Shown piece after piece: positions 5,844 to 6,784 of a stretch of 6,784 nt of DNA (position 1 is its first letter; each line of letters opens with the position of its first letter). Source of the DNA: Spirochaetaceae bacterium (GTDB lineage Bacteria > Spirochaetota > Spirochaetia > CADAEX01); NCBI GenBank assembly GCA_009778835.1, contig WRFK01000087.1:1-6784 (forward strand). Direction: 5' to 3'. The position numbers were made by a program, and so were the translations under genes. The notes under the pieces are model-generated. The model was not told the origin of the DNA and ran no database searches. It worked only from the letters and a program-made list of their open reading frames with translations.

Positions 5844-6784
5844 GAGATACTGCCATCCTGTGTAAAATTGTGGCATCCATGCCACAGCACAGGACGCAAC
5901 ATCCTGTTGCGGTCCTTGGCAGTATTTTTTATTACTAATGAAATATAGTCAAGAATCTCTTCTGAAGTAGAAAATCCTTTATTTTTATAACACTTTTTTC
6001 CTGCTCTGCTGTGAACCACAACTCCGCTTATAGCTGCTTCAAAAGGAGCAACTCCATAAGCTAAAAGGCTTCCAATTATTCCTGCAAGAATATCTCCGCT
6101 GCCTGCTGTTGCAAGGATGGGGTTCATGCTGTCAAAAATCGATATGCTCCCTTTATTATTGCATATCCATGGAACATGGGATTTTAAAACAGTAACAATT
6201 CCTGTTTTTTCCGAAAATGATTTTATAAATGGTCCTGGATTATCCATAATTTGTTCTGTATCAACATTTATCAATCTTGCAAATTCTTTTGGATGCGGAG
6301 TTATAATACAGTTATTGTTATAAAACAGCACATTTTTATCTTTTCTTTTTTCAATAATTGCTGAAAGCAGTGTTAATGCATCGGCATCTATTACAACAGG
6401 CTTCTTTGTGGATTCAAGCAGATATTCAAGAAAATTCTCTTTCTCTTTTTCAAAACCCCATCCTGGCCCAAGGATAAATGAATCGCTGTTATCTATAATA
6501 TTTTTTGCTGATGATAATGAGAATATATCAACCATCACCGACGTTAAAGAACTTACAAGCGAAGGGTAAATATCAGCATCTGTAAAAAGTGTAACAATTC
6601 CCGCAAGGCTTTTTAATGCTGCTTTTGAACATAAAACAGCAGCCCCGCTTTTACCTTTGCTTCCCGCAAAAACAGAAACATGCCCTCGTGAATTCTTGTA
6701 ACTCCATGCAGCAGGTAACTTAATATATTTATTAATAATATTTTTATTGACCAGAGTAATATTTGAATCCGGAGAATCAAGTTG
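5837..6784 (-). CDS. nnrD: ADP/ATP-dependent NAD(P)H-hydrate dehydratase, 5' end outside window
   Basis: The frame is open from the right edge, giving 315 residues. This is the YjeF C-terminal (ribokinase-like) domain, which dehydrates the damaged cofactors S-NADHX and S-NADPHX back to NADH and NADPH using ADP or ATP. Visible blocks in order: RGHVSVFAGSKGKSGAAVL with following AAL (N-terminal phosphate/glycine region), LGPGWG, VIDADALTLL, ITPHPKEFARL, TVLKS (usually LKG), and the catalytic ATAGSGDILAG with aspartate as base. The GTG at 6538 is an internal codon and not the start, because the residues before it match the family. The missing upstream part may include the NnrE epimerase domain, since the two are often fused. 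The native protein appears to end soon after ISLVIKN; the last ~28 residues and the stop come from the GC-rich element. It probably leads the operon ending in mutT. Confidence 0.9.
   Translation of the reverse strand, partial: QLDSPDSNITLVNKNIINKYIKLPAAWSYKNSRGHVSVFAGSKGKSGAAVLCSKAALKSLAGIVTLFTDADIYPSLVSSLTSVMVDIFSLSSAKNIIDNSDSFILGPGWGFEKEKENFLEYLLESTKKPVVIDADALTLLSAIIEKRKDKNVLFYNNNCIITPHPKEFARLINVDTEQIMDNPGPFIKSFSEKTGIVTVLKSHVPWICNNKGSISIFDSMNPILATAGSGDILAGIIGSLLAYGVAPFEAAISGVVVHSRAGKKCYKNKGFSTSEEILDYISLVIKNTAKDRNRMLRPVLWHGCHNFTQDGSISR
5847..5925. other. Nested branched stem structure inside the GC-rich element
   Basis: An outer 9-bp perfect stem ATACTGCCA (5847-5855)/TGGCAGTAT (5917-5925) encloses two inner structures. 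One is TGTGGCAT/ATGCCACA (5869-5886), flanked by a second layer TCCTGTG (5856-5862)/CACAGGA (5888-5894). The other is AGGA-CGCAACA/TGTTGCG-TCCT (5891-5916), 11 pairs with a single bulged G. The two inner structures share AGGA (5891-5894), so they compete. On the plus strand the outer stem runs into TTTTTT and could terminate antisense transcription. It resembles a structured RNA or the end of a palindromic element. Confidence 0.65.

Larger units (their letters stand above)
5700..5925. repeat. GC-rich modular hairpin element, possible mobile repeat
   Basis: About 226 bp at roughly 59% G+C (129 of 220 bases counted in 5701-5920), abruptly embedded in AT-rich DNA. It consists almost wholly of hairpins: CCATG/CATGG (5705-5724), CGCTGGATG/CATCC-AGCG (5729-5752), CGTGTCC/GGACACG (5775-5793), CGCCTGTG/CACAGGCG (5797-5829) and a branched block at 5847-5925. 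Many loops and arms share GGATG or CATCC. It carries no transposase and is too short to move alone, so if mobile it would need help from elsewhere. It sits exactly at the boundary between nnrD and the next gene, supplying the end of nnrD. The outer limits are inferred from composition and from the first and last repeat arms. Confidence 0.75.

Noticed and set aside
5658..5885. 75-codon open frame on the minus strand through the GC-rich element
   Set aside because: It lies wholly in the hairpin-rich element, has no ribosome site, overlaps two genes and has an R/H/S-rich composition expected from stop-poor GC-rich DNA.
5735..5938. 67-codon plus-strand open frame in the element
   Set aside because: Same stop-poor composition effect; no start signal and no recognisable domain.
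6536..6538. GTG as the start of nnrD
   Set aside because: The frame continues upstream to the window edge and encodes the typical glycine-rich N-terminal part of the dehydratase, so the gene is cut by the edge.

Overview
The window is about 6.8 kb of AT-rich bacterial DNA carrying nine protein genes, one tRNA gene and one foreign-looking, GC-rich hairpin element. A spirochaete, perhaps Treponema-like, is my best guess. The grounds are the low GC, the three small exported proteins (two of them clear lipoproteins), a BspA/TpLRR-type leucine-rich repeat lipoprotein, a META-domain lipoprotein and the relaxed signal sequences. No rRNA or phylogenetic marker confirms this.

Left part (1-2700): a minus-strand tRNA-Val(UAC) gene has a good promoter and a terminator but an oddly mismatched acceptor stem. 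Next come an exported DUF2271-like protein (minus), a divergent HD-GYP-type phosphohydrolase with extra cysteines (plus), and a minus-strand pair of lipoproteins (TpLRR, then META domain) that look co-transcribed.

Middle (2700-4265, plus strand): a seven-helix Bax inhibitor-1 (TMBIM/YccA-type) membrane protein is read from a TTG start behind its own promoter. It is followed by about 155 bp of structured, repeat-like intergenic DNA and then rsmD (16S rRNA m2G966 methyltransferase).

Right part (6784 down to 4271, minus strand): a probable operon runs from nnrD (NAD(P)H-hydrate dehydratase, entering from beyond the right edge) through a single-pass membrane protein of unknown function and a four-helix membrane protein of unknown function to mutT (Nudix hydrolase). 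NnrD and MutT both deal with damaged nucleotides, which suggests a metabolite-repair or housekeeping theme.

The most unusual item is the roughly 226-bp element at 5700-5925. It is about 59% G+C in DNA that is otherwise visibly AT-rich. It is built almost entirely from perfect or near-perfect hairpins and short direct repeats, and one end is an elaborate branched structure closed by a 9-bp stem. It abuts and extends the 3' end of nnrD, supplying its last ~28 codons and its stop, and ends just before the ribosome binding site of the next gene. It is best explained as a copy of a dispersed palindromic or MITE-like element or a structured RNA, but I could not search for other copies.
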